64,000 nt of DNA from Hyphomicrobium_A sp044507625 (GTDB lineage Bacteria; Pseudomonadota; Alphaproteobacteria; Rhizobiales; Hyphomicrobiaceae): contig JBIQJE010000004.1 of assembly GCA_044507625.1 (NCBI GenBank), forward strand, positions 186,001-250,000, read 5' to 3'. The position numbers and the translations under genes are program-made. The notes under the pieces were generated by a model that saw nothing but the letters and a program-made list of their open reading frames with translations, ran no database searches and was not told the DNA's origin. Shown in pieces: positions 1 through 7,784 of the stretch (positions are counted from its first letter, which is position 1; every line of letters starts with the position of its first letter).

Positions 1-877
1 CGAACCGCTCGGCGAGGAAATCGATGAAAAGCCGCGTCTTGGCGGCGAGATATCGATTCGGCGCATAGAGCGCGAAGATGCCGAGCGATGTCGGCGGGTT
101 GTGGGGCAGTACAGGCACGAGGCGCCCCGCCCCAATGTCGGGGCCGACGAGAAACGTTGGCAAATTGGCGATGCCGTTGCCGGCGAGCGCCGCGGCACGC
201 AGCACCTCGCCATTGTTTGAGCAGAGCGCGGCATTGATCTGTACGGCTGTTGCGGCGCCGTCGGCCGTGAGCTGCCAGCGGTGCGTCGCCGCCATGTGTC
301 CGTACGCGAGACAGCGGTGCTCAGCGAGCGCGGCGAGCGTTTCTGGGGTGCCGTGCCGTGCGATATAGCCAGGCGCCGCGACGAGTACGCGGTGTGCGGG
401 AGCGAGCCGCCGGGCGATGAGGCTCGAATCGGCGAGCGCGCCAATGCGCACGGTGACGTCGACGCCTTCCTCCAGCGGATCGATGAAGCGGTCGTTCAGC
501 ACCAGCTCGACCTGCAATTCCGGATAGCGTGTCATGAACGCTGCCACGGCTTCGCCGAGATACAGAATCCCGAACGACATCGGCGCGTTGACTTTCAGGA
601 CCCCGCGCGGCTCCTCGTGCAGGCGGGAGATCTGAAGCTCGGTCTCCTCGACATCGGCGAGGATCGACAGCGTGCGCTGGTAGTAGGCGCGCCCGGCTTC
701 AGTGGGTGTCACGCGCCGCGTCGTGCGGTCCAGCAGCCGGGCTCCCAGAATCTGCTCCAGCTCCATCACGGCTTTGCTGACCGCGGACCGCGTCAGCCCA
801 AGGCGGCGCGCCGCCTCGGCGTAGCTGCCGGCGGCCACGACCTTCGTGAAGGCGTTCATGGCGTCGAGCTTGTCCAT
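1..877 (-). CDS. LysR-family transcriptional regulator (3' end cut by window)
   Basis: About 292 residues are visible and the C-terminus runs off the left edge. The N-terminus is a typical LysR winged helix-turn-helix (residues about 1-60: MDKLDAMNAFTKVV, then AEAARRLGLTRSAVSKAV), followed by a linker helix and a periplasmic-binding-protein-like effector domain ending in FLAERF at the edge, so only a few residues are missing. It is divergent from the pirin gene with about 130 bp between them, the usual arrangement in which a LysR protein controls its neighbour. The likely targets are pirin and wrbA, which suggests response to a quinone or other electrophile. The effector is not predictable from sequence. 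Confidence 0.93.
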   Translation of the reverse strand, partial: MDKLDAMNAFTKVVAAGSYAEAARRLGLTRSAVSKAVMELEQILGARLLDRTTRRVTPTEAGRAYYQRTLSILADVEETELQISRLHEEPRGVLKVNAPMSFGILYLGEAVAAFMTRYPELQVELVLNDRFIDPLEEGVDVTVRIGALADSSLIARRLAPAHRVLVAAPGYIARHGTPETLAALAEHRCLAYGHMAATHRWQLTADGAATAVQINAALCSNNGEVLRAAALAGNGIANLPTFLVGPDIGAGRLVPVLPHNPPTSLGIFALYAPNRYLAAKTRLFIDFLAERF

Positions 878-896
878 TGGTGCCAATATGGAACCA
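878..896. promoter_or_regulatory. Imperfect palindrome between LysR gene and pirin, candidate operator
   Basis: TGGTGCCAATATGGAACCA lies directly upstream of the lysR start codon. It has TGG/CCA ends and inner CC/GG steps that are symmetric at 14 of 19 positions. LysR regulators commonly bind interrupted palindromes in the divergent region to repress themselves and activate the neighbour. Assignment as this regulator's site is inference. Confidence 0.35.
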
Positions 897-1009
897 TAGT
901 AGTTCAAAAGTGGTGGATTGAGTGCGTCCGGTCAACGGCCAATATACGAGCCACGCAAGGCGCCGGACCACAAACCGGCGCGGATGAAGCCGGAATGGGA
1001 GATGCAACC

Positions 1010-1711
1010 ATGTTGACCCTTCGCAGAGCCGAAGAGCGCGGCCGCGCCGATTTCGGGTGGCTCGACAGCCGCCACAGCTTTTCCTTCGGCCACTACTTCG
1101 ATCCCAAGCACATGGGTTTCGGCCCTCTGCGCGTGATCAACGACGACCGAGTCGCCGGCGGCGGCGGCTTTCCCACCCATCCGCACGCGGACATGGAGAT
1201 CATCACCTATGTCCTCGACGGCGGGTTGGAGCATAGGGATAGCCTCGGCACCGGGTCGGTCGTGCGTCCTGGAGACGTGCAGCGCATGAGCGCGGGAAGC
1301 GGCGTGCGCCATTCCGAGTTCAACGCGTCGAAGGCCGATCCTGTGCACTTCCTGCAGATCTGGATCGTGCCGGAGAAGCGCGGGCTCGCGCCGAGCTACG
1401 AGCAGAAGACATTTTCGGAAGCCGACAAGCGCGGCAAGCTGCGTCTCGTCGGCTCGCGTGACGGACGCGATGGCTCGGTGACGATCCACCAGGATGTGGA
1501 CCTCTACGCCACGGTTCTCGCCGGGGGCGAGACGGTGTGCCATGGGCTTCGTGATGGCCGGGTCGCCTGGGTTCAGGTGGCACGCGGCACCGCTACGCTC
1601 AACGGCGAGCAGCTCTACCCGGGCGACGGCGTCGCCATCGACGTCGCCGACAGGCTGGAGCTCACCGGAACGTCCGAGAGCGAAATTCTCGTGTTCGATA
1701 TGTCCGCTTAA
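1010..1711 (+). CDS. Pirin-family cupin (quercetinase-like)
   Basis: This is a 233-residue bicupin. The N-terminal cupin carries the metal-binding set of pirins: His57 and His59 in the HPHADME stretch, then His101 and Glu103 in SGVRHSE. The signature TYVLDGGLEHRDS is present. Pirins of this type bind iron and some oxidise quercetin; others act as redox sensors, so the substrate here is unknown. The reading frame stays open far upstream, but the start at 1010 is chosen because GGGAG sits 7-8 bases before it and the homologous N-terminus (LRRAEERG) begins there. wrbA follows 79 bp downstream on the same strand, probably co-transcribed and controlled by the divergent LysR regulator. Confidence 0.92.
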   Translation: MLTLRRAEERGRADFGWLDSRHSFSFGHYFDPKHMGFGPLRVINDDRVAGGGGFPTHPHADMEIITYVLDGGLEHRDSLGTGSVVRPGDVQRMSAGSGVRHSEFNASKADPVHFLQIWIVPEKRGLAPSYEQKTFSEADKRGKLRLVGSRDGRDGSVTIHQDVDLYATVLAGGETVCHGLRDGRVAWVQVARGTATLNGEQLYPGDGVAIDVADRLELTGTSESEILVFDMSA

Positions 1712-1790
1712 CCGGACAGCCTGGCCGGCCGGCGCAAGCTGACCGGCCATTTGTCTACGCGTTTACGACCGCCGCTTCATGGAGATGGAA

Positions 1791-2393
1791 ATGACGAAGG
1801 TTCTCGTTCTTTATTATTCGACCTATGGCCACATCGAGACGATGGCGTATGCGGTCGCCGAGGGTGTTCGTGAGGCTGGCGCCGAGGCCGTCGTCAAGCG
1901 CGTTCCCGAACTGGTGCCGGACGATGTTGCGCGAAAATCCGGCTACAAGCTCGATCAGCCGGCGCCGATCGCGACGGTGGACGAGCTTGCCGAGTACGAT
2001 GCGATCGTCATCGGCACGCCGACGCGCTTCGGAAACATGGCCGCGCAGATGAAGAACTTTCTCGACCAGACCGGCGGGCTCTGGGCGCAGGGCAAGCTGA
2101 TCGGCAAGCCCGGAGGCGTGTTCACCTCCACCGCAAGCCAGCACGGGGGACAGGAAAGCACGCTGCTGACGACGCAGGTCGTGCTTCTGCATCACGGCAT
2201 GGTTGTCGTCGGGCTACCCTATTCGTTCGTGGGGCAGACGGGCGTGAAGGAGATCACGGGCTGCTCGCCCTACGGGGCCTCGACGATTGCGGGCGGGGAC
2301 GGATCGCGTCAGCCGAGTGAGAACGAGCTTGCGGGTGCGCGCTATCAGGGCCGCCATATCGCGCAGATCGCCGCGAAGCTCGCAGCGGCTTGA
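1791..2393 (+). CDS. wrbA: NAD(P)H:quinone oxidoreductase, WrbA type
   Basis: This is a 200-residue flavodoxin-like protein of normal WrbA length. The FMN phosphate-binding loop is YYSTYGHIET (residues 8-17), the TPTRFGNMAAQMKNF segment near residue 80 and the TSTASQHGGQE segment near 113 form the rest of the flavin and quinone site. WrbA reduces quinones by two electrons and so avoids semiquinone formation. An ATG exists four codons earlier (1779), but the start at 1791 matches family N-termini (MTKVLVLYYS) and has GGAG six bases upstream. It lies behind pirin, consistent with a quinone or flavonoid stress unit under the divergent LysR protein. Confidence 0.95.
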   Translation: MTKVLVLYYSTYGHIETMAYAVAEGVREAGAEAVVKRVPELVPDDVARKSGYKLDQPAPIATVDELAEYDAIVIGTPTRFGNMAAQMKNFLDQTGGLWAQGKLIGKPGGVFTSTASQHGGQESTLLTTQVVLLHHGMVVVGLPYSFVGQTGVKEITGCSPYGASTIAGGDGSRQPSENELAGARYQGRHIAQIAAKLAAA

Positions 2394-2589
2394 AATAGGC
2401 AATCCGACCGGGAGCGAACGCGGCGCGGCAGCTACTGGAGCGATTGCCGCCGCCGCGCGGGCGTCGGGCGCGTTGCGCATGATCGTGCGCCGTTAGACTG
2501 GCGGACGCATAGCAATGCATGTCTTGTTGGTTCGCTTGGGTTGCCGTCCTGGCTAGATTTTTCCTTTCCATCTCAAGCTGGGAAAGACA

Positions 2590-2868
2590 ATGGACGACGC
2601 GCGTTTCTGGCACCCCGCCACCTTCACCGCCCGCACCGGGCGCCGCTTCAAGGTTTCGTTTCTTATCGCCGAGGAAGCGACATGGGATCACCGTCTGCAC
2701 GATCTCGACGGCAGTGAGATCGCAGCGGACCTCGTCTCGCTGACCCGCGTCGAGCTGCGTTCCGTGCAGGTGAGCTGCGACGGCATCGTTGGCACCGGGC
2801 TGATGGGTAGCGGAACGGATGAGACGCGGGGACGGGTGCAGCAGCCGCTGCACGCGGTCGCGGTTTAG
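2590..2868 (+). CDS. Hypothetical protein, 92 aa
   Basis: The family is not recognised. The frame has strong G/C preference at third positions, like its neighbours, and GGAAAG sits shortly before the ATG, so it is probably translated. The sequence is soluble and mixed in charge, with no signal peptide or membrane segment. It stands alone between wrbA and a terminator hairpin at 2910. A 196-bp stretch between wrbA and this gene shows no other feature. Confidence 0.6.
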   Translation: MDDARFWHPATFTARTGRRFKVSFLIAEEATWDHRLHDLDGSEIAADLVSLTRVELRSVQVSCDGIVGTGLMGSGTDETRGRVQQPLHAVAV

Positions 2869-2909
2869 CGGGCGAACATCGCATCGCGATATCGGTGCTC
2901 GAAAAAAGG

Positions 2910-2945
2910 AAAGCCCCCTTGCAGCGTGGCATGCAGGGGGGCTTT
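2910..2945. terminator. Rho-independent terminator, usable from both sides
   Basis: A 14-bp stem AAAGCCCCCTTGCA / TGCAGGGGGGCTTT encloses an 8-base loop, with A-rich sequence on the left and TCTTCATTT on the right. It sits between two convergent genes (ends at 2868 and 2998), the expected place for a bidirectional terminator. Confidence 0.85.
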
Positions 2946-2997
2946 CTTCATTTCCGGAGCCGGAGCATCACCGCTTGGATGATGCTCCAAGATGGCG

Positions 2998-3255
2998 TCA
3001 GGCGTATTCCAGTTGCGGGCGCGACGCGCTCCCGCGCGTATCTGCCCGGCCGGTGGCCTGCGGACGGCGCGCGCGTGCGCCGTAATGGTCGAGCGCGGCG
3101 CGGTGGGCCGCCTGTGCGGTTGCAAACTTTTTGCCGTCGAGCGCACGGAACGCATTCATTGCAGAATGGAACTGGAACGAGGCTTCTCCCTCCTGGCGCA
3201 CGACGATACCGACAGCATCGCTGCCGATCTCGATGATGTAGGCTTGTGAAGACAT
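2998..3255 (-). CDS. Small hypothetical protein, 85 aa
   Basis: The first 50 residues (MSSQAYIIEIGSDAVGIVVR onward, then FQFHSAMNAFRALDGKKF) form a compact beta-rich unit followed by an Ala-rich helix. Similar short proteins occur in Hyphomicrobiales, but I know no function for them. The tail after residue 62 is Arg/Ala-rich and low in complexity. The start at 3255 is chosen over an upstream extension because the conserved-looking part begins there. No signal peptide or membrane segment is seen. Confidence 0.6.
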   Translation of the reverse strand: MSSQAYIIEIGSDAVGIVVRQEGEASFQFHSAMNAFRALDGKKFATAQAAHRAALDHYGARARRPQATGRADTRGSASRPQLEYA

Positions 3256-3813
3256 GCGATCACACCCGCGCCGGTTCGCTACCGGCGCTCCTTTGCATTG
3301 CTTTGATGTCAGAATTTTCACAGCGGAGGCCGTTGGCCCCTAATGGCGCTTCAACAGCACATGCAACGGGAGAGGCACATCCATCCGGCGAGGCGGGTAC
3401 GTCGGATTTTTGTCGAATGCACGACACTTGCCATAGTTCTTCTCCTTTGAGCCGAAGCCGTGCCTACAAACACAGCTACTTAGCGTTTGGTTTCGCGGCG
3501 CAAGCTTGCTCTGCAAATCACCGCGGCCAGCACAGGCCGACGCGTCCATAGATGGGGGCTCCTCCGTCGATCGTCAAATGCGAAGACCTGAAATTCTTAT
3601 GAGGCCGATTTTTGCGGGCCCGCACGGCGATGCTGCGTCTGCGAAGTTCCGATGGAACGGGAATTGTGCACCGCAGTTCCCAGGCGGAACGATATCGATA
3701 TGAGAAATAGTTCGTTGTCGCGAACGTCGCGGGCGACGTAGGCTCGCCGCCTGTCATGGAATGGAAAGGCATTGCGTACGGGGTGCACGGCCCAAACAGA
3801 GCGAGGTACCACC
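3256..3813. other. 558-bp stretch without a confident gene
   Basis: No conserved coding sequence is recognised. Local A+T is higher than in the flanks. The only translation-like signal is on the minus strand: AAAGGAG followed six bases later by an ATG at 3434, opening a 27-codon frame to 3351 (MASVVHSTKIRR..., Cys-rich end). It is too short and unfamiliar to call as a gene. Confidence 0.5.
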
Positions 3814-4386
3814 ATGGCTACCACACTCCTTGTGCCAGGATTTGACGGCGGCCGCGAAGGTCACTGGCTCAGCTGGTTCGAAGCGGCCCTTCCCGATACG
3901 CAGCGCGTTGCCCCGCCGGATCTTGGAAGCGTCGATCTGGCCGAGTGGGCCGCGTGCGTGCGCAGTGGGCTCTATAGTTGCGATGAGCCGGTGTGGATCA
4001 TCGCCCACGGCTTCGGGTGCCTTGCAGCGGCGCGCGCCGCCTTCGATGTCTGCGATCGCGTATCCGGCGTCATGTTCGTTGCGCCCTACGATCCCGATCA
4101 CATGCGTCTGGCGTGGCTGCTGCCCGACGAGCCGCTCGGCTTTCCCGCAGTACTCGTCGCAAGCAGCAACGATCCGCACATGCGCCTCAGCAAGGCGGCG
4201 TTCTGGGCTGGGTTCTGGAGCTGCGATTTCGTCAACGTCGGCCGTGGCGGGAGCATCGATCCCGCATCGGGCTTCGGGCCATGGGCTCAGGGGCTGGCGA
4301 TCTTCGAGGACCTGAAGCACTCGCCGGCGGTCAGTCTGCGCCAGACGCCGGGCCAGGAGACGGCGCATCTGTCACGGGCGATCTGA
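3814..4386 (+). CDS. RBBP9/YdeN-type alpha/beta-hydrolase fold protein lacking catalytic residues
   Basis: This is a 190-residue protein of the small serine-hydrolase family PF06821 (RBBP9/YdeN). It has the N-terminal LLVPGFDGGREGHWLSWFE, the strand-turn-helix that should hold the nucleophile, the SSNDP acid motif and the closing SGFGPWAQG. Two of three catalytic positions are altered. The nucleophile elbow reads AHGFG, so Gly66 (GGC at 4009) replaces Ser. The usual GHIN segment reads GSID, so Ser147 replaces His. Asp120 is kept. The scaffold is otherwise well preserved, which favours a non-hydrolytic role over decay. The start at 3814 matches the family N-terminus; a longer frame from 3772 looks spurious. 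Confidence 0.85.
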   Translation: MATTLLVPGFDGGREGHWLSWFEAALPDTQRVAPPDLGSVDLAEWAACVRSGLYSCDEPVWIIAHGFGCLAAARAAFDVCDRVSGVMFVAPYDPDHMRLAWLLPDEPLGFPAVLVASSNDPHMRLSKAAFWAGFWSCDFVNVGRGGSIDPASGFGPWAQGLAIFEDLKHSPAVSLRQTPGQETAHLSRAI

Positions 4387-4396
4387 CGGCGCGAGG

Positions 4397-4447
4397 CCGC
4401 GACGCGTACGTGCGCGCGCATTACGGGCGTCGCGGTTCTACTTTTTT
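4397..4447 (+). terminator. Terminator-like hairpin after the hydrolase-fold gene
   Basis: A perfect 9-bp inverted repeat, CCGCGACGC (4397) and GCGTCGCGG (4427), encloses a 21-base loop and is followed by TTCTACTTTTTT. It lies between convergent genes and its T-run overlaps the end of tonB. Confidence 0.6.
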
Positions 4448-5256
4448 ATGCGGAACTGGATCGGCAGCGACAGATTGATCGTGAGGTCCGGCACATCCGT
4501 CGGCGGCGAGGGAAACGGACTCGCGCGATTGAGCACCTCGATCGCCTCCTCATCCAGCAGATCCGAGCCCGAGGCCTTGTCGATGCGCGCGCTGATCACC
4601 CTGCCGGAGCGGTCGAGGGTGAAGGAGACGGTGGTCACACCTTCGATGCCCCGCTTGCGCGCCTCGTGGGGATATTTCTTATGCTTGTTGAGGTGGAAGA
4701 TGAGCGACTTCTGCCAGCTCATCGTCGCAGCGGACGGCTTGTTCGAGATGCCCTGCTTCGGTCCGGCGGGCTTTTCCGCCGGCGGAGCATCGACGGGCGG
4801 CGGCGCGGCGGCTTCCTGCGCGGCGGCCGAAGCCTGAGGAATGGCCTTCTGCTCGGGGCGGGGATCCTCCTGGGCCTCCTTGTCGTCCACTTCCTCGACG
4901 GGCTTTTGCTTCTCGACGACCACTTCCGGGTCGGGGGCGAGCGGGGCCTCCTCGACCTTCGGCGTCTCGATGTCGGATTTCTCCTTCACCTCCTCGCTTG
5001 GCGCGGCGGCGGCTGCGGCTTCCTCGGAGCGCTGGCCAATGGCGAGGTTGAGGGATTCGGCCGGCGGCGCCATCGGGACGGGCGCCATCTCGACCAGGAA
5101 CACGCCCTGGTCCTCCTCGCTCGTCTCCTCCTCGGGCCAGCTGACGAATGCCAGCGCTCCGGCGGCGGCATGGGCGGAGAGCATGAACATGGCCGCGAGA
5201 AGCCACCGGCGCAGGCGCGCGCCCGATCCTTCAAGAAATTCCAAGTGTGCGATCAT
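4438..5256 (-). CDS. tonB: TonB energy-transducing protein
   Basis: This is a 272-residue TonB protein. A short cytoplasmic N-terminus precedes one membrane segment (about 18-39) that contains Ser27 and His29, matching the polar face TonB uses to contact ExbB/ExbD. A long Pro/Glu/Ala-rich periplasmic linker spans about 45-175, and a TonB C-terminal domain covers about 185-272 (HKKYPHEARKRGIEG, then SGRVISARI). It transmits proton-motive force to outer-membrane receptors for siderophores, cobalamin and similar ligands. The start overlaps the exbD stop by ATGA, so it is the third gene of an exbB-exbD-tonB operon. No receptor gene is adjacent. Confidence 0.93.
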   Translation of the reverse strand: MIAHLEFLEGSGARLRRWLLAAMFMLSAHAAAGALAFVSWPEEETSEEDQGVFLVEMAPVPMAPPAESLNLAIGQRSEEAAAAAAPSEEVKEKSDIETPKVEEAPLAPDPEVVVEKQKPVEEVDDKEAQEDPRPEQKAIPQASAAAQEAAAPPPVDAPPAEKPAGPKQGISNKPSAATMSWQKSLIFHLNKHKKYPHEARKRGIEGVTTVSFTLDRSGRVISARIDKASGSDLLDEEAIEVLNRASPFPSPPTDVPDLTINLSLPIQFRIKK

Positions 5257-5762
5257 GGAGCAGGTATCGATCCGGACCCAGCGGCGGCCGGAGGCGCTGC
5301 GCCGGCGGGTGCTGCAGGCGCAGCGGGACCGCCGGCTGCGCCACCCTGAACCGGAGGGCCCTCCAGACCGACCAGTGCAACCTTCAAATATCCGGCGGCG
5401 CGCAGTGTATCCATCAACCGGATCAGCTCGCCGTAGGGAACGGTTTTGTCGGCACGCAGGAACAGACGCTTGTTACGGTCGCGGTTCGTTTCAGTATCGA
5501 GCGCCGAACCGAGATTGCTCCACAGCACCGGATCATTTCCGACCGCGAGGGAGAGATCCGCTTTCAGCGTGACGTAGAGCGGCTTGTCGGGTTTGGCTGC
5601 CGGCTGCGCCGCGGAGACGGGAAGATCGACGGGGACATCGACGGTCGACAGCGGCGCGGCCACCATGAAGATGATCAGCAGCACGAGCATCACGTCGATG
5701 AAGGGCGTGACGTTGATCTCGTGGGCTTCGCTGATATCGTCGTCGTGCAGTCCCCCCGCCAT
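5253..5762 (-). CDS. exbD: ExbD, TonB-system proton channel subunit
   Basis: This is a 169-residue inner-membrane protein. The N-terminal INVTPFIDVMLVLLIIFMV segment is the single membrane helix and carries Asp23, equivalent to the protonatable Asp25 of E. coli ExbD. The periplasmic domain ends in an unusual Ala/Pro/Gly-rich tail of about 30 residues. The start at 5762 follows the exbB stop by five bases. A longer open frame upstream overlaps exbB and is not used. It couples proton flow to TonB together with ExbB. Confidence 0.93.
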   Translation of the reverse strand: MAGGLHDDDISEAHEINVTPFIDVMLVLLIIFMVAAPLSTVDVPVDLPVSAAQPAAKPDKPLYVTLKADLSLAVGNDPVLWSNLGSALDTETNRDRNKRLFLRADKTVPYGELIRLMDTLRAAGYLKVALVGLEGPPVQGGAAGGPAAPAAPAGAAPPAAAGSGSIPAP

Positions 5763-5767
5763 GGCGA

Positions 5768-7039
5768 TTACTCCGCCGCTCTCAGTTCGGGACGCACGCC
5801 GCGGTCGAAGTCTCGCGAGACGATGCAAAGAACCGCGACGGAGGCATCGCCGACGAGGGCCTTGTAGCCCGCGATGCTGCGCGCGAAGTGATTGTAAATC
5901 ATCACGGCCGGGATAGCGGCGACGAGGCCGAACGCCGTTGCCAGCAGCGCCTCGGCGATACCTGGCGCGACGATGGCAAGGTTGGTCGTCTGTGATTCCG
6001 AAATGCCGATGAAGCTGTTCATGATGCCCCACACGGTGCCGAACAGTCCGACGAACGGTGCGGTCGATCCGATGGTGGCGAGAAGACCCGTACCGCGGCT
6101 GATATCGCGCCCGGCGGCGAGCTCGACGCGTTCCAGGCGCGCCTTGATGCGGTCCTTGATCGCGTACTTGTCGGCGACATCCCAGGACGCGCGCGTCTCG
6201 GCCAGGGCGGCGCGCAGCATTGCAGGCACGGCGCCACGCTTGGCGTCGACGAGCGCCATGGCCTCGCTGATCGAATTCGCCTCCGCAAGCCGGCGCAAGC
6301 CGCGGCGCAGCCGGAAGCGAGAGGCCATCAGCTCGAGGCTCTTCGCCAGCCACACCGTCCAGGTGATGATCGAGGCGAGGATCAGGCCGACCATGACCGA
6401 CTTAACGACGAGGTCGGCCTGCATGAACATTCCCCACGGCGAAAGGTCGTGGGGGAGCTTCTGCGCGTTGACGAGGGTCGAAGCGGCGGGGGCGGGCGCA
6501 TCGCCCGGAGTGGCAATGTCGTGGGCGCCGACTGGATCACCGGCTGCACTTTGTGCCTGTGGGGAAAGGGGCGGAATGGGGCCGTCCGACGTCTGCCCAG
6601 CGGCCGTCTCGTTGCCGTGAAGCGGCATCTGTCCGTTGGGCGTATCGGAAGATGCGGCGTTGGAAGCGGCGGCGCCTTCAACCTGCGCGGCAACGGGGCT
6701 CGCGGACGGGTTGGCTTGCGCCCTGGAATTTTCGCTAGCGGCCGCAGGCGCTGAGGTTGGGGGCGATGCCGGCGCCGCTTCCGCTACCGGCGCAGCGGGA
6801 GGCGATGGCTGCGCAGCTGTCGATGGCGCGGGCTCGGCGGCGGTGGCCGTGGGGCTCGCTGCCGGAGCGCTCGGCATCGTAGCGGGCGGCGGGTTGGTTT
6901 GCTGAACGACCGGCGGCGCGGCCGTCGTCGCTGGAGACGTTTCCTGCGCCGATAGCGCGCCGACACCGAGCAACGTCAGCGCGACGGTGGCTGTGGCCAG
7001 TTTAGACCTGTTCGAAAATATCGCCTTACGGTGGGCCAT
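5768..7039 (-). CDS. exbB: ExbB, TonB-system proton channel subunit with long N-terminal extension
   Basis: A signal-peptide-like segment (residues 1-32, ending LGVGALSAQ) is followed by about 165 residues of Ala/Pro/Ser-rich low-complexity sequence and then a MotA/TolQ/ExbB core from about residue 195. The core has three membrane segments: GLILASIITWTVWLA, the STAPFVGLFGTVWGIM helix and the IAEALLATAFGLVAAIPAV helix. Total length is 423 residues, far longer than E. coli ExbB (244). Extended ExbB proteins with cleavable leaders are known in several proteobacteria. The start at 7039 gives a clean leader; an ATG at 7081 would add 14 residues. It is the first gene of the operon. Confidence 0.9.
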   Translation of the reverse strand: MAHRKAIFSNRSKLATATVALTLLGVGALSAQETSPATTAAPPVVQQTNPPPATMPSAPAASPTATAAEPAPSTAAQPSPPAAPVAEAAPASPPTSAPAAASENSRAQANPSASPVAAQVEGAAASNAASSDTPNGQMPLHGNETAAGQTSDGPIPPLSPQAQSAAGDPVGAHDIATPGDAPAPAASTLVNAQKLPHDLSPWGMFMQADLVVKSVMVGLILASIITWTVWLAKSLELMASRFRLRRGLRRLAEANSISEAMALVDAKRGAVPAMLRAALAETRASWDVADKYAIKDRIKARLERVELAAGRDISRGTGLLATIGSTAPFVGLFGTVWGIMNSFIGISESQTTNLAIVAPGIAEALLATAFGLVAAIPAVMIYNHFARSIAGYKALVGDASVAVLCIVSRDFDRGVRPELRAAE

Positions 7040-7101
7040 GGCGCCGAGTTCTGTCCCGATCCACAAACTCTGGGACCCCATAGGTTATACCTTACTATCT
7101 A

Positions 7102-7115
7102 TGTCAAGTTTGAAG
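7102..7115. promoter_or_regulatory. TGTCAAGTTTGAAG element upstream of exbB
   Basis: This A/T-rich site lies just upstream of exbB. The 13-mer TCAAGTTTGAAGT inside it recurs exactly at 24784, upstream of acuI, where the flanks make a perfect inverted repeat. On the minus strand a TTGACA hexamer overlaps it, which could be a -35 box for exbB. Whether it is an operator is inference. Confidence 0.3.
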
Positions 7116-7287
7116 TCATTTCTGCGACAATCCCATCCGTGAATATCCGGGCAAGTGTCTCGAGCGGTCATGGTGACTACGGCGCGGAAGCCACAGCAAA
7201 AGTAGGTGGCGCAACTTGGACGGCGCGAGGCGGTAAATCGTAGCGGCGGGGCTTGGGCGAAGGCGCAGAGAGGACTATCTTTGCGGC

Positions 7288-7686
7288 ATGGATGACAAAA
7301 CGATGCCGAAGACAGAAGCGGACTGGCGCCGCACACTGACGCCCGAGCAATATCGCATCCTGCGTGAGAAGGGCACGGAAGCTCCGTTCACGGGCGAACA
7401 TCTGCATTCGAACGCCGACGGAACGTTCACCTGCGCAGCCTGCGGCAATCCACTGTTTGCGTCGGACACCAAATTCGACTCAGGCACCGGCTGGCCGTCG
7501 TTCGACCAGGCGCTGCCGGGGGCCGTTGCTTATCACGCCGACAATTCGCACGGCATGGTGCGCACCGAGATCACGTGCGCGCGCTGCGGCTCGCACCTCG
7601 GCCATGTGTTCGATGATGGACCGACGGAGAGCGGCAAGCGATATTGCATCAACTCGGTCTGTCTCAATCTCGACGGGAAGGACTGA
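7288..7686 (+). CDS. msrB: Peptide-methionine (R)-S-oxide reductase MsrB
   Basis: This is a 132-residue MsrB with both zinc-binding pairs (Cys49/Cys52 in CAAC, Cys97/Cys100 in CARC) and the catalytic Cys120 in RYCINS. The fold markers SGTGWPSF and GHVFDDGP are present. Cys125, five residues after the catalytic Cys, is unusual and could serve as a local resolving thiol. The enzyme reduces the R-epimer of methionine sulfoxide. It lacks a signal peptide, so it acts in the cytoplasm. It is convergent with the molybdoenzyme gene, a YedY-like protein whose relatives repair methionine sulfoxide in the periplasm. Confidence 0.96.
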   Translation: MDDKTMPKTEADWRRTLTPEQYRILREKGTEAPFTGEHLHSNADGTFTCAACGNPLFASDTKFDSGTGWPSFDQALPGAVAYHADNSHGMVRTEITCARCGSHLGHVFDDGPTESGKRYCINSVCLNLDGKD

Positions 7687-7784
7687 GCGACGCCGCCGGC
7701 CGAAGGCGGAGCTTCGTCGACGTGGCGATGGCGTCTGATTATTGGCGAAGTGCAGACTGGCGGTGAAAACTGTGCGTGGGCCAC

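Noticed and set aside
281..1009. N-terminal extension of the pirin frame
   Set aside because: It runs antisense through the LysR gene. The pirin family starts at 1010, where a ribosome site is present.
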